A stretch of 37,643 nucleotides of DNA from Nostoc sp. S13 (GTDB taxonomy: Bacteria > Cyanobacteriota > Cyanobacteriia > Cyanobacteriales > Nostocaceae), in the NCBI RefSeq assembly GCF_029379315.1, contig NZ_JAQYWQ010000072.1, forward strand, positions 1-37,643, read 5' to 3'. The position numbers and the translations under genes are program-made. This document shows, in pieces, positions 7,383-15,542 of this stretch. Numbering within the stretch: position 1 is the stretch's first letter; each line of letters opens with the position of its first letter. A model generated the notes under the pieces. That model searched no databases, was not told where the DNA came from, and was given only the letters and a program-made list of their open reading frames with translations.

Positions 7383-7437
7383 GAGATTTTAGATTTTAAA
7401 TTTAATCCAAAATCCAAAATCTAAAATTCAAAATTAA
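7383..7437. repeat. STRR arrays between rplX and rplE
   Basis: TTTTAGA heptamers are followed directly by the complementary AATCCAA/AATCTAA class, giving a foldable A/T hairpin. After it, a short GC-rich inverted repeat, CCCTGACCAAGCCCAGGG (7442-7459), lies just before rplE. Confidence 0.75.
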
Positions 7438-7479
7438 AGGTTCCCTGACCAAGCCCAGGGATATCAGGACAAAAAAATT

Positions 7480-8028
7480 ATGCCGACAACAAGACTCAAA
7501 AGCTTATATCAAGAGACAATCGTCCCCAAATTGATTAATCAGTTTCAATATACCAACGTTCATCAAGTACCGAAGTTGGTAAAGGTTACGATTAACCGAG
7601 GTTTGGGTGAAGCAGCTCAAAATGCGAAGTCACTAGAGGCATCGATCAACGAAATTGCCTTGGTAACAGGTCAAAAACCAGTGGTAACACGGGCGAAAAA
7701 GGCGATCGCTGGCTTTAAGATTCGTCAAGGGATGCCTGTGGGGATCATGGTTACTCTCAGAGCCGAACGGATGTATGCCTTTTTCGACCGGCTCGTTAGC
7801 TTGTCACTACCCAGAATTCGAGATTTTCGTGGCGTTAGCCCTAAAAGCTTTGACGGACGCGGAAATTATACTTTGGGTGTGAGAGAACAGCTAATTTTTC
7901 CAGAAGTCGAGTACGACAGCGTTGATCAAGTGCGTGGGATGGATATTTCCATCATCACCACAGCAAAAAACGACGAAGAGGGTCGCGCCTTACTTAAAGA
8001 ATTAGGAATGCCCTTTCGCGATCAATAA
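7480..8028 (+). CDS. rplE: 50S ribosomal protein L5
   Basis: L5 (uL5) belongs to the 5S rRNP and contacts P-site tRNA. The 182 residues include VPKLVKVTINRGLGEA (about residues 28-43), GQKPVVTRAKKAIAGFKIR (about 67-85), and the C-terminal RGMDISIITTAKNDEEGR. rpsN (S14), which follows L5 in E. coli, is absent; rpsH comes 20 bases later. Confidence 0.97.
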   Translation: MPTTRLKSLYQETIVPKLINQFQYTNVHQVPKLVKVTINRGLGEAAQNAKSLEASINEIALVTGQKPVVTRAKKAIAGFKIRQGMPVGIMVTLRAERMYAFFDRLVSLSLPRIRDFRGVSPKSFDGRGNYTLGVREQLIFPEVEYDSVDQVRGMDISIITTAKNDEEGRALLKELGMPFRDQ

Positions 8029-8048
8029 GTTCATCAATAGAGGGAACG

Positions 8049-8450
8049 ATGGCGGCTAACGACACAATTGCAGATATGCTGACGCGCATCCGCAATGCCA
8101 ACCTGGCGCGGCATCAAACTACACAAGTGCCAGCTACAAAAATGACCCGGAGTATTGCCAAAGTACTACGGGAGGAAGGCTTTATTGCTGAAATAGAAGA
8201 AGCAGAAGAAGGGGTAAAACACAATCTGGTGATTTCCCTGAAATACAAGGGTAAAAATCGTCAGCCACTGATCACCGCCTTAAAGCGAGTGAGTAAGCCT
8301 GGCTTGCGTGTTTACTCCAATCGAAAAGAATTACCAAGAGTACTAGGCGGCATTGGCATTGCCATTATTTCTACATCCAGTGGTATTATGACTGACCGCG
8401 AAGCGCGGCGTCAGAACTTGGGTGGGGAAGTGCTTTGTTACGTTTGGTAG
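8049..8450 (+). CDS. rpsH: 30S ribosomal protein S8
   Basis: S8 (uS8) binds helix 21 of 16S rRNA; in E. coli it is the repressor of the spc operon. The 133 residues start with DTIADMLTRIRNA and end with the diagnostic GIAIISTSSGIMTDREARRQNLGGEVLCYVW. AGGGA lies just before the ATG. A heptamer array separates it from rplF. Confidence 0.97.
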   Translation: MAANDTIADMLTRIRNANLARHQTTQVPATKMTRSIAKVLREEGFIAEIEEAEEGVKHNLVISLKYKGKNRQPLITALKRVSKPGLRVYSNRKELPRVLGGIGIAIISTSSGIMTDREARRQNLGGEVLCYVW

Positions 8451-8534
8451 TCATTGGTCATTAGTCATTTGTCATTAGTCATTAGTGAAAGGCAAAGGGC
8501 AAAGGACAAAGGACAAATAACAAAGGACAAAAAG
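8450..8534. repeat. STRR array between rpsH and rplF
   Basis: GTCATTA heptamers are followed by AAGGACA/AAGGGCA heptamers. The AAGGACA units carry an AAGGA core that can pass for a ribosome-binding site of rplF. Confidence 0.8.
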
Positions 8535-8536
8535 TC

Positions 8537-9085
8537 ATGTCTCGTATTGGTAAACGTCCAATTACCATTCCCGCCAAAGTCCAAGTGGCGATCGATGGTG
8601 CGAATGTAGTGGTGAAAGGCCCGAAAGGAGAACTTTCTCGCACTCTCACAGCTAATGTCTCAGTCTCTCAAGAGGGAGAAATATTACACGTAACCCGTCG
8701 GGATGAAACTCGTACTTCAAAGCAACTACACGGCTTGAGCCGCACTTTAGTTGCCAACATGGTCGAGGGAGTTTCCCAAGGTTTTCAGCGCCGTTTGGAA
8801 ATTCAAGGTGTTGGTTACAGGGCACAACTTCAAGGGCGTAACCTACTTTTAAATATGGGTTACAGCCATCAGGTGCAAATTGTTCCCCCAGATGGAATTC
8901 AGTTTGCCGTAGAAGGTACTACTAACGTCATTGTCAGTGGCTATGACAAAGAAATCGTAGGTAATACAGCCGCAAAAATTCGTGCCGTTCGTCCACCAGA
9001 ACCTTACAAAGGTAAAGGCATTCGCTATGCCGGTGAAGTGGTCAGACGGAAAGCTGGTAAGACTGGTAAGGGTGGTAAGAAGTAG
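8537..9085 (+). CDS. rplF: 50S ribosomal protein L6
   Basis: L6 (uL6) lies near the sarcin-ricin loop and the factor-binding region. The 182 residues form two repeated alpha/beta domains. The first starts MSRIGKRPITIP; the second contains the signature RPPEPYKGKGIRYAGEVVRRKAGK at about residues 152-175. The only plausible Shine-Dalgarno sequence, AAAGGA, belongs to the upstream heptamer array. rplR follows after 2 bases. Confidence 0.97.
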   Translation: MSRIGKRPITIPAKVQVAIDGANVVVKGPKGELSRTLTANVSVSQEGEILHVTRRDETRTSKQLHGLSRTLVANMVEGVSQGFQRRLEIQGVGYRAQLQGRNLLLNMGYSHQVQIVPPDGIQFAVEGTTNVIVSGYDKEIVGNTAAKIRAVRPPEPYKGKGIRYAGEVVRRKAGKTGKGGKK

Positions 9086-9087
9086 AA

Positions 9088-9450
9088 ATGAAACTTACTC
9101 GTAGAGAATCAAAAAACCGTCGTCATCGACGCGTTCGGGGCAAAGTTATTGGCTCTCTAGAACGTCCGCGTTTAGCGGTGTTTCGTTCTAATGAGCATAT
9201 TTATGCCCAATTAATTGATGATACTCAGCATCAAACCATAGTGGCAGCATCGACTGTAGAACCAGAGTTGAAATCTAGTTTAGCGTCGTGTGCAAACCGC
9301 GACGCATCGGTGCAAGTTGGTAAGTTGATCGCAGTGCGATCGCTAGAAAAAGGCATCACCAAAGTGGTCTTTGATCGCGGTGGTAATTTATATCATGGTC
9401 GTGTCAAAGCACTAGCTGATGCAGCACGCGAGGCTGGTTTAGATTTCTAA
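9088..9450 (+). CDS. rplR: 50S ribosomal protein L18
   Basis: L18 (uL18) binds 5S rRNA together with L5. The 120 residues contain the basic N-terminus, RPRLAVFRSNEHIYAQLIDD (about residues 26-45), and the C-terminal VVFDRGGNLYHGRVKALADAAREAGL. The start codon lies 2 bases after the rplF stop. Heptamer repeats follow. Confidence 0.97.
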   Translation: MKLTRRESKNRRHRRVRGKVIGSLERPRLAVFRSNEHIYAQLIDDTQHQTIVAASTVEPELKSSLASCANRDASVQVGKLIAVRSLEKGITKVVFDRGGNLYHGRVKALADAAREAGLDF

Positions 9451-9530
9451 AGTCATTGGTCATTAGTCATTAGTCATTGGACAACTGACGAATGACAACT
9501 GACAAATGACAACTGACAAATGACGTTAAA
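9450..9530. repeat. STRR array between rplR and rpsE
   Basis: GTCATTR heptamers are followed by CAACTGACAAATGA units, again with the two complementary classes facing each other. Confidence 0.8.
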
Positions 9531-9542
9531 AGAGCATAAATT

Positions 9543-10070
9543 ATGGCAACAGAGCGTAAAAGTAGAACAAAGCGTGCCAAAAAAGAAGAAACCACTTGGC
9601 AAGAACGGGTGATCCAAATCCGACGCGTGAGTAAGGTCGTCAAAGGTGGTAAAAAACTCAGCTTCCGAGCGATCGTTGTCGTCGGTAACGAACGCGGTCA
9701 AGTTGGTGTCGGAGTCGGCAAAGCCTCAGATGTAATTGGCGCCGTCAAAAAAGGTGTAGCCGACGGCAAAAAACACCTGATTGATATCCCAATCACTAAA
9801 TCCAACTCCATCCCCCATCCCATTGATGGTGTCGGTGGCGGTGCAAAAGTGATTATGCGTCCAGCCGCACCTGGTACTGGGGTAATTGCTGGTGGTGCCG
9901 TGCGAACTGTGTTGGAATTGGCAGGAGTTCGTAACGTCCTAGCCAAGCAACTTGGTTCTAACAATCCACTGAATAATGCTAGAGCCGCAGTTAACGCCTT
10001 ATCTACACTCCGTACCCTTTCTGAGGTCGCCGAAGATCGCGGTATTCCTATTCAAAATCTCTACATCTAA
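9543..10070 (+). CDS. rpsE: 30S ribosomal protein S5
   Basis: S5 (uS5) is needed for decoding fidelity and for mRNA unwinding at the entry pore. The N-terminal dsRNA-binding domain (about residues 20-85) has RAIVVVGNERGQVGVGVGKA. The C-terminal domain has the Gly/Ala-rich GTGVIAGGAVRTVLELAGV. The length is 175 residues. rpmD (L30), which follows S5 in E. coli, is absent as usual in cyanobacteria. Confidence 0.97.
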   Translation: MATERKSRTKRAKKEETTWQERVIQIRRVSKVVKGGKKLSFRAIVVVGNERGQVGVGVGKASDVIGAVKKGVADGKKHLIDIPITKSNSIPHPIDGVGGGAKVIMRPAAPGTGVIAGGAVRTVLELAGVRNVLAKQLGSNNPLNNARAAVNALSTLRTLSEVAEDRGIPIQNLYI

Positions 10071-10190
10071 TTTAGTCATTAGTCAGTAGAGACGCGATTA
10101 ATCGCGTCTGTACAATGGTCATTAGTGAATAACAAAGGACAAAGGACAAATGACAAAGGACAAAGGACAAAGGACAAATGACAACTTGAT
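10071..10190. repeat. STRR arrays with one 20-bp palindrome copy
   Basis: GTCATTA and AAGGACA heptamers enclose one copy of the perfect palindrome AGACGCGATTAATCGCGTCT (10090-10109), flanked by GTAG and GTAC. Further copies are at 15913, 15942 and 16914. Confidence 0.9.
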
Positions 10191-10195
10191 AACTT

Positions 10196-10639
10196 ATGAG
10201 ACTCCATGATGTTAAGCCACAAAAAGGCTCAAAGAAACGCAAGAAGCGTGTAGCCAGAGGTATTTCTGCCGGTCAAGGTGCCAGTGCTGGTCTAGGTATG
10301 CGAGGTCAAAAATCTCGTTCTGGTAGTGGTACCAGACCAGGTTTTGAAGGTGGTCAACAGCCATTGTACCGCCGCTTGCCTAAACTGAAGGGCTTTCCGA
10401 TTGTGAATCAGAAGATTTACACTACGATTAATGTAGAGAAGCTAGCCTCCCTTCCCGCTAATACGGAAGTAACTTTGATTTCCTTGAAAGCCGCAGGTAT
10501 CCTGACTGCTGTCAAGGGGCCATTGAAAATTTTAGGTAATGGGGAATTGAGTACTCCGCTCAAGGTACAAGCGGCAGCTTTCACAGGTACAGCTCGTAGC
10601 AAAATTGAGGCAGCTGGGGGGAGTTGTGAAGTCTTATGA
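10196..10639 (+). CDS. rplO: 50S ribosomal protein L15
   Basis: L15 (uL15) is a late-assembly protein with a long extended N-terminus. The 147 residues begin MRLHDVKPQKGSKKRKKRV. They carry the Gly/Arg/Ser-rich signature GQGASAGLGMRGQKSRSGSG (about residues 26-45) and GFEGGQQPLYRRLPK. The C-terminal AGGSCEVL is typical. The gene directly precedes secY, separated by a stem-loop. Confidence 0.97.
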   Translation: MRLHDVKPQKGSKKRKKRVARGISAGQGASAGLGMRGQKSRSGSGTRPGFEGGQQPLYRRLPKLKGFPIVNQKIYTTINVEKLASLPANTEVTLISLKAAGILTAVKGPLKILGNGELSTPLKVQAAAFTGTARSKIEAAGGSCEVL

Positions 10640-10696
10640 GTGAGCCGGAACAGCGCACTTAAATGCAAGCCAACTCGCTGTCAGCGCCTGGTTCAC
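10640..10696 (+). promoter_or_regulatory. Stem-loop between rplO and secY
   Basis: A two-part stem fills this spacer. Outer arms GTGAGCC (10640-10646) and GGTTCAC (10690-10696) pair with one wobble, and inner arms ACAGCG (10650-10655) and CGCTGT (10676-10681) pair perfectly. There is no T-run, so it is not an ordinary terminator. It ends 17 bases before the secY start and may tune expression of the membrane-protein gene relative to ribosomal genes; that role is inference. Confidence 0.5.
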
Positions 10697-10713
10697 TATA
10701 AAGGTAGCACTCT

Positions 10714-12027
10714 ATGATCAGTCGAGATAAAGCCCCAACGGCTCAAGAAACTTTTATGCAGATGGCACAGGCAGCCGGGCTGAGAGGTAGGCTGCTTGTC
10801 ACCGTCGGTATTTTAATTTTAGTTCGCCTGGGCATCTTCTTGCCCGTACCAGGGATTGATAGACCGAGATTTGCCGAAGCCATATCGGGCAATAATTCCA
10901 TATTCGGCTTATTGGATATATTTTCCGGGCGAGGACTTTCCACTTTGGGAGTCTTTGCTTTAGGGATTTTGCCCTTCATTAATGCGTCTATTATCATCCA
11001 ATTGCTCACCGCTGCGATTCCATCTTTAGAAAATTTACAGAAAAATGAAGGCGAAGCGGGGCGGCGGAAAATATCGCAAATTACCCGCTATGTCACTGTA
11101 GTTTGGGCGATTCTTCAAAGTACAGCCTTTTCGGCATTATTCCTCCAGCAATTTGCCTTAAAGCCAGGTCCGATCTTTGTAGCTGAAACCGCGATCGCTC
11201 TGACTGCTGGTTCCATGTTCGTCATGTGGACATCAGAACTAATTACAGAACGTGGTATTGGAAATGGAGCATCATTGTTGATTTTTGTCAACATTGTCGC
11301 ATCATTACCAAAAGCTTTAGGCGATACTATCGATTTGGTGCAAGTCGGCGGTCGAGAAACAGTGGGTCGCGTAATAGTACTGATCTTAGTTTTCCTCGCA
11401 ACCATTGTTGGTATTGTGGTTGTGCAGGAAGGAATGCGCCGCATCCCGATTATTTCGGCTCGTCGCCAAGTAGGTCGTCGAGTTTTGGCAGAGCAACGTA
11501 GCTTTTTACCCTTGCGGCTAAATCAAGGCGGCGTAATGCCAATTATTTTTGCTGCGGCCATCCTCAGTTTGCCACTGCTGATTGCCAATTTCGCCAAGAA
11601 TGCCGAATTGGCAAATATAATTAACACTTATCTGAGTCCAAGCGGTTCTGGCTCTTGGGTCTATGCCTTGGTCTACATGATTTCGATCATTTTCTTCAGC
11701 TACTTCTATTCTTCGTTGATTCTCAATCCGGTAGATGTAGCGCAAAACCTGAAGAAAATGGGTTCTAGCATTCCTGGCATTCGTCCCGGTAAGGCAACTA
11801 GCGAGTATATTGAGCGCGTCTCAAACCGACTCACTTTTTTGGGTGCGATCTTTTTGGGACTGGTTGCGATTATTCCAACCGGTGTGGAAAGAGCTTTAGG
11901 AGTACCCACCTTTAAGGGTTTGGGTGCTACATCTTTGTTAATTTTAGTTGGTGTAGCGATTGATACTGCCAGACAGATACAAACTTACGTGATATCTCAG
12001 CGCTATGAAGGAATGGTGAAACAATAG
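10714..12027 (+). CDS. secY: Preprotein translocase subunit SecY
   Basis: SecY is the ten-helix pore of the Sec translocon, found in both plasma and thylakoid membranes in cyanobacteria. The 437-residue length fits. It shows the lateral-gate/plug region PVPGIDRPRFAEAI (about residues 45-58), GILPFINASIIIQLL (about 90-104), and the C-terminal cytoplasmic QRYEGMVKQ. Hydrophobic segments recur through the whole length. The stop overlaps the adk GTG start by one base (TAGTG). Its partner gene secG lies at 25788-26021. Confidence 0.98.
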   Translation: MISRDKAPTAQETFMQMAQAAGLRGRLLVTVGILILVRLGIFLPVPGIDRPRFAEAISGNNSIFGLLDIFSGRGLSTLGVFALGILPFINASIIIQLLTAAIPSLENLQKNEGEAGRRKISQITRYVTVVWAILQSTAFSALFLQQFALKPGPIFVAETAIALTAGSMFVMWTSELITERGIGNGASLLIFVNIVASLPKALGDTIDLVQVGGRETVGRVIVLILVFLATIVGIVVVQEGMRRIPIISARRQVGRRVLAEQRSFLPLRLNQGGVMPIIFAAAILSLPLLIANFAKNAELANIINTYLSPSGSGSWVYALVYMISIIFFSYFYSSLILNPVDVAQNLKKMGSSIPGIRPGKATSEYIERVSNRLTFLGAIFLGLVAIIPTGVERALGVPTFKGLGATSLLILVGVAIDTARQIQTYVISQRYEGMVKQ

Positions 12028-12581
12028 TGACGCGACTAATCTTCTTGGGACCACCTGGAGCTGGTAAAGGAACACAATCTCAAACCCTGGCTGAACACTT
12101 GAATATTCCCCATGTTTCTACAGGTGAAATATTAAGGCAAGCCATGAAAGAGCAAACTGTTTTGGGAATCAAGGCTCAAAACTATGTAAATAGCGGTGAG
12201 TTAGTACCCGATCAGCTAGTGCAGGACTTGGTACAGGAGCGCCTTAGCCAACCAGATGCAGGAAATGGTTGGATTCTTGATGGTTTTCCCCGCAAAGTAA
12301 CGCAAGCGGCTTTTCTTGAAGAATTGCTGGAAACAATACATCAGAGTGGCGAAAGGGTAGTCAATCTAGATGCACCAGATGAAGTTGTAATTGTACGTTT
12401 ACTAGATAGAGGACGAAAAGATGATACCGAAGAAGTGATTCGTCGTCGTTTAGAAGTGTACCGCGCTGAAACTGCACCCTTAATTGATTATTATCGCGAT
12501 CGCCAAAAACTCCTAACAGTAAATGGCAATCAGTCTCAAGAAGATGTCACTAGTGAACTCCAAAAGGTAATCGCTTCCTGA
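12027..12581 (+). CDS. adk: Adenylate kinase
   Basis: Adk converts ATP + AMP to 2 ADP and balances adenylates. The P-loop GPPGAGKGTQ is at residues 8-17, and the AMP-binding segment STGEILRQA follows at about 31-39. DGFPR is at about 85-89. The LID is of the short type: DRGRKDDTEEVIRRRL with no zinc-finger insert, giving 184 residues against about 214 for E. coli. The start is GTG, overlapping the secY stop. The secY-adk pairing without map is standard for cyanobacteria. Confidence 0.97.
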   Translation: MTRLIFLGPPGAGKGTQSQTLAEHLNIPHVSTGEILRQAMKEQTVLGIKAQNYVNSGELVPDQLVQDLVQERLSQPDAGNGWILDGFPRKVTQAAFLEELLETIHQSGERVVNLDAPDEVVIVRLLDRGRKDDTEEVIRRRLEVYRAETAPLIDYYRDRQKLLTVNGNQSQEDVTSELQKVIAS

Positions 12582-12750
12582 AAATTAGGGAGAGTAGAGA
12601 ATTCACCACTCACTACTCCCTCTCCCAAGAAGAAGATCAATTTTAGCTAAGATATATTAATAAACTGTTGATATATTTCTTAAAATGTGTTTCTTTGCAG
12701 ATGAAGCGCTGCAACTGAACACGAAATTGTTGAGTTGAGGAAAAAACAAA

Positions 12751-12975
12751 TTGTCTAAACAAGATTTGATTGAGATGGAAGGCACGGTTACAGAGTCGTT
12801 GCCCAATGCGATGTTTCGCGTTGACTTGGACAATGGCTTTAACGTGCTGGCACACATTTCCGGTAAGATTCGCCGAAATTATATCAAGATTTTGCCTGGC
12901 GATCGCGTCAAGGTAGAGTTAACTCCTTACGACTTGACCAAAGGCAGAATTACCTATCGACTACGAAAGAAGTAA
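12751..12975 (+). CDS. infA: Translation initiation factor IF-1
   Basis: IF-1 is a 74-residue OB-fold protein that blocks the A site during initiation. It reads [20 protein letters not shown] at the N-terminus, then [27 protein letters not shown] and ITYRLRKK, essentially the full family consensus. The start must be TTG: it gives the expected N-terminus, no in-frame ATG/GTG precedes it, and GAGGAAAA lies about 9 bases upstream. A weak start codon on an initiation-factor gene could matter for autocontrol. Confidence 0.97.
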
Positions 12976-13054
12976 CTATATGTAGACGATTTTACCATAA
13001 AACCATTTTGTTGACTGTTTACTAGTCAATTAAGTGGATTAATTTCCCTAGAAA

Positions 13055-13063
13055 TGCTATAAT
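13055..13063 (+). promoter_or_regulatory. Candidate extended -10 promoter before rpmJ
   Basis: TGCTATAAT is a perfect extended -10 element (TG-N-TATAAT), 29 bases before the rpmJ start. No good -35 hexamer lies 17 bases upstream, which extended -10 promoters do not need. It would give a second promoter for rpmJ-rpsM-rpsK-rpoA-rplQ. Confidence 0.5.
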
Positions 13064-13092
13064 TTTATATTTGGAGTCAAAGAATAAAAGGC

Positions 13093-13206
13093 ATGAAAGT
13101 TAGAGCCTCCGTCAAGAAAATCTGTGAAAAGTGTAACGTGATCAAACGTCGTGGTCGCGTCATGGTGATCTGCGTGAACCCCAAGCACAAGCAACGTCAA
13201 GGATAG
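13093..13206 (+). CDS. rpmJ: 50S ribosomal protein L36
   Basis: L36 (bL36) is the smallest large-subunit protein, 37 residues here. It begins MKVRASVKKICEKCNVIKRR and contains Cys11, Cys14, Cys27 and His32, the zinc ribbon of the C+ form. Between infA and rpsM is its standard place. A purine-rich AAAAGG lies just upstream. It is easily missed by length cut-offs. Confidence 0.96.
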   Translation: MKVRASVKKICEKCNVIKRRGRVMVICVNPKHKQRQG

Positions 13207-13321
13207 TGCTCTTACCAAGAGAGTGAGTTGCAGGACGCATATGATCATTAAAACCAAAAGACGCGATTAATCACGTTTTTCCAACCAACAGTAATTGCGA
13301 GAACAATAGGGAGAGTTCATT

Positions 13322-13702
13322 GTGGCACGTATTGCCGGAGTAGACCTTCCACGCGATAAACGCGTCGAGATCGGTCTGACTTACATCTACGGAATTGGAT
13401 TATCACGCTCTCAAGAAATTATAGCGGCTACTGGTGTGAACCCAGACACCCGCGTTAAGGACTTAAGTGATGCCGATGTGACAGCCCTGAGAGGGGAAAT
13501 AGAAAGCAACTATCAAGTTGAAGGGGACTTGCGGCGCTTGGAGTCTTTGAACATCAAGCGCTTAGTTGACATTGGTACCTACAGAGGGCGTCGTCATCGC
13601 ATGGGCTTACCAGTCAGAGGACAAAGAACCCGCACAAATGCCAGAACCCGTCGAGGGAGAAGGCAGACAGTGGCTGGTAAGAAGAAGGCTCCAGGGAAAT
13701 AA
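13322..13702 (+). CDS. rpsM: 30S ribosomal protein S13
   Basis: S13 (uS13) lies in the small-subunit head and contacts P-site tRNA and L5 (bridge B1). The 126 residues begin MARIAGVDLPRDKRVEIGLT and include the helix-two-turn-helix region. The C-terminal RGQRTRTNARTRRGRR reaches toward tRNA. The start is GTG with AGGGAGA upstream. Confidence 0.97.
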   Translation: MARIAGVDLPRDKRVEIGLTYIYGIGLSRSQEIIAATGVNPDTRVKDLSDADVTALRGEIESNYQVEGDLRRLESLNIKRLVDIGTYRGRRHRMGLPVRGQRTRTNARTRRGRRQTVAGKKKAPGK

Positions 13703-13756
13703 TTTTGCAACGCTTGCTAATCCGAGCAAGTTTTACCTTAAATCAACTAAACAAGT

Positions 13757-14152
13757 ATGGCGAGACAACCAACTAAAAAATCCGGGAGCAAGAAGCAGAA
13801 ACGGAATGTACCTAATGGGATGGCCTACATCCAGTCTACTTTCAACAATAGCATTGTCACCATTACCGATCAAAATGGAGATGTTATCTCCTGGGCTAGT
13901 GCTGGTTCTAGCGGTTTTAAGGGAGCAAAAAAGGGAACTCCCTTTGCAGCGCAAACTGCTGCTGAAAGTGCAGCCCGTCGAGCCATTGATCAAGGAATGC
14001 GCCAAATTGAGGTAATGGTCAGTGGACCAGGAGCAGGTAGAGAAACCGCTATTCGGGCACTTCAAGGAGCAGGACTGGAAATTACACTCATTCGGGATAT
14101 TACGCCGATTCCTCACAATGGTTGTCGTCCACCCAAGCGCCGTCGAGTTTAA
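13757..14152 (+). CDS. rpsK: 30S ribosomal protein S11
   Basis: S11 (uS11) forms the platform of the small subunit near the mRNA 3' end and the E site. The 131 residues contain GMAYIQSTFNNSIVTITDQNG (about residues 21-41), GPGAGRETAIRALQ, and the diagnostic C-terminus ITPIPHNGCRPPKRRRV. rpsD (S4), which lies between S11 and rpoA in E. coli, is absent. Confidence 0.97.
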   Translation: MARQPTKKSGSKKQKRNVPNGMAYIQSTFNNSIVTITDQNGDVISWASAGSSGFKGAKKGTPFAAQTAAESAARRAIDQGMRQIEVMVSGPGAGRETAIRALQGAGLEITLIRDITPIPHNGCRPPKRRRV

Positions 14153-14563
14153 ACACCAAGACTTGGGCGGTGAGGACGAGAATTTACAGTTAAAGGAAGT
14201 AAAGTTACTTGCAATGACCGCTTGGGCGTTTAACGTGCAAAGTGTCATTAGGTGAAAGCTTGGGCTACCAGAAGCTTCTCAGATTTTCCCGCCGGGAAAG
14301 CTGTTAAACTTCGGGCACCTCAAAATATTATCAATCAATTTTTGATTTGAGATTGGCGATTTTAGATTGATCCCGACTATAAGGATGGATGGCTTCGTGG
14401 ATTTTAAGTTGATGATTTAAGATTTGTTCCGCCGACAAGAGGCGGAGCATGAGCCAAAGAAGCACAATCCAAAATCCAAAATTCAAAATCCAAAATTGGC
14501 AGTCAATTCAGGAGGCAATTGATTTGTCTGCTAGCAGCACCTTAGAAAAAGGGAGGCTCATCC
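14153..14563 (+). promoter_or_regulatory. 411-base rpoA leader with hairpins and STRRs
   Basis: No gene is visible. It contains a hairpin TTTCCC/GGGAAA (about 14285-14300), AATCCAA/TTTAGAT heptamers (about 14335-14375 and 14464-14500), and a perfect TCCGCC/GGCGGA hairpin (14428-14446). GGGAGG (14551-14556) serves rpoA. The length suggests that rpoA may have its own promoter or leader control. Confidence 0.5.
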
Positions 14564-15511
14564 GTGGCGCAGTTTCAAATTGAATGTGTAGAGTCGAATA
14601 CCGAAGAAAGTCGGAACCATTACAGTAAATTTGTTTTGGAACCTCTAGAACGCGGTCAAGGAACAACTGTTGGCAACGCACTGCGGCGGGTTTTACTGTC
14701 TAATCTAGAGGGTACGGCAGTTACAGCAGTGAGGATTGAAAAAGTCTCACATGAGTTTGCCACAGTTCCGGGCGTGCGGGAAGATGTGCTGGAAATCCTC
14801 ATGAAAATGAAGGAAGTTATCCTGAAAAACTATTCTTCGCAACCCCAGATTGGTAGATTATTGGTTAACGGCCCAGCAACAATCACTGCGGCGCATTTTG
14901 ATTTGCCCAGTGAAGTAGAAGTTATCGATCCGACCCAGTATGTAGCCACCGTCGCTGAGGGAGGAAAACTGGAAATGGAATTTCGGATCGAGAAAGGCAA
15001 AGGCTATCGCACCGTAGAGCGAGGACGTGAAGAAGCCACATCGTTGGATTTTCTCCAAATCGACTCAATATTTATGCCGGTGCGAAAAGTCAACTATAGT
15101 GTTGAAGAATCTCGTGGGGAAGGCTTGATTCCAAAAGACCGACTACTATTGGAAGTTTGGACAAACGGTAGTATTTCCCCCCAAGAAGCACTATCTTCGG
15201 CCGCTGGGATCTTGGTAGATTTATTCAACCCGTTGAAAGACATCTCCCTAGAACCAACAGACACAGGTTCGGATATTCCAGACGACCCAACTGCCCAGAT
15301 ACCCATCGAAGAGTTGCAACTTTCTGTGCGGGCATATAACTGTCTCAAACGGGCACAAGTTAACTCTGTGGCAGATTTGTTGGATTATACCCAAGAAGAC
15401 CTCTTAGAAATTAAGAACTTTGGGCAGAAATCAGCAGAAGAGGTTGTGGAAGCTTTGCAGCGACGCTTGGGCATCACCCTGCCAATGGAAAGAGGCTCTA
15501 AACACCCTTAA
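14564..15511 (+). CDS. rpoA: DNA-directed RNA polymerase alpha subunit
   Basis: Alpha dimers nucleate RNA polymerase assembly. The N-terminal domain (about residues 1-230) has the dimerisation motif LEPLERGQGTTVGNALRRVL at about 27-46. The C-terminal DNA- and activator-binding domain (about 250-308) has LSVRAYNCLKRAQVNSVADL and KNFGQKSAEEV. At 315 residues it is normal for cyanobacteria. The start is GTG, with GGGAGG 8 bases upstream. rplQ follows after about 30 bases. Confidence 0.98.
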   Translation: MAQFQIECVESNTEESRNHYSKFVLEPLERGQGTTVGNALRRVLLSNLEGTAVTAVRIEKVSHEFATVPGVREDVLEILMKMKEVILKNYSSQPQIGRLLVNGPATITAAHFDLPSEVEVIDPTQYVATVAEGGKLEMEFRIEKGKGYRTVERGREEATSLDFLQIDSIFMPVRKVNYSVEESRGEGLIPKDRLLLEVWTNGSISPQEALSSAAGILVDLFNPLKDISLEPTDTGSDIPDDPTAQIPIEELQLSVRAYNCLKRAQVNSVADLLDYTQEDLLEIKNFGQKSAEEVVEALQRRLGITLPMERGSKHP

Positions 15512-15542
15512 TAAAACCGTTCATAATTCATAGTGCATAATT

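Noticed and set aside
13733..14248. 171-codon minus-strand frame over rpsK
   Set aside because: Antisense shadow of rpsK; codon pattern and homology fit the plus strand.
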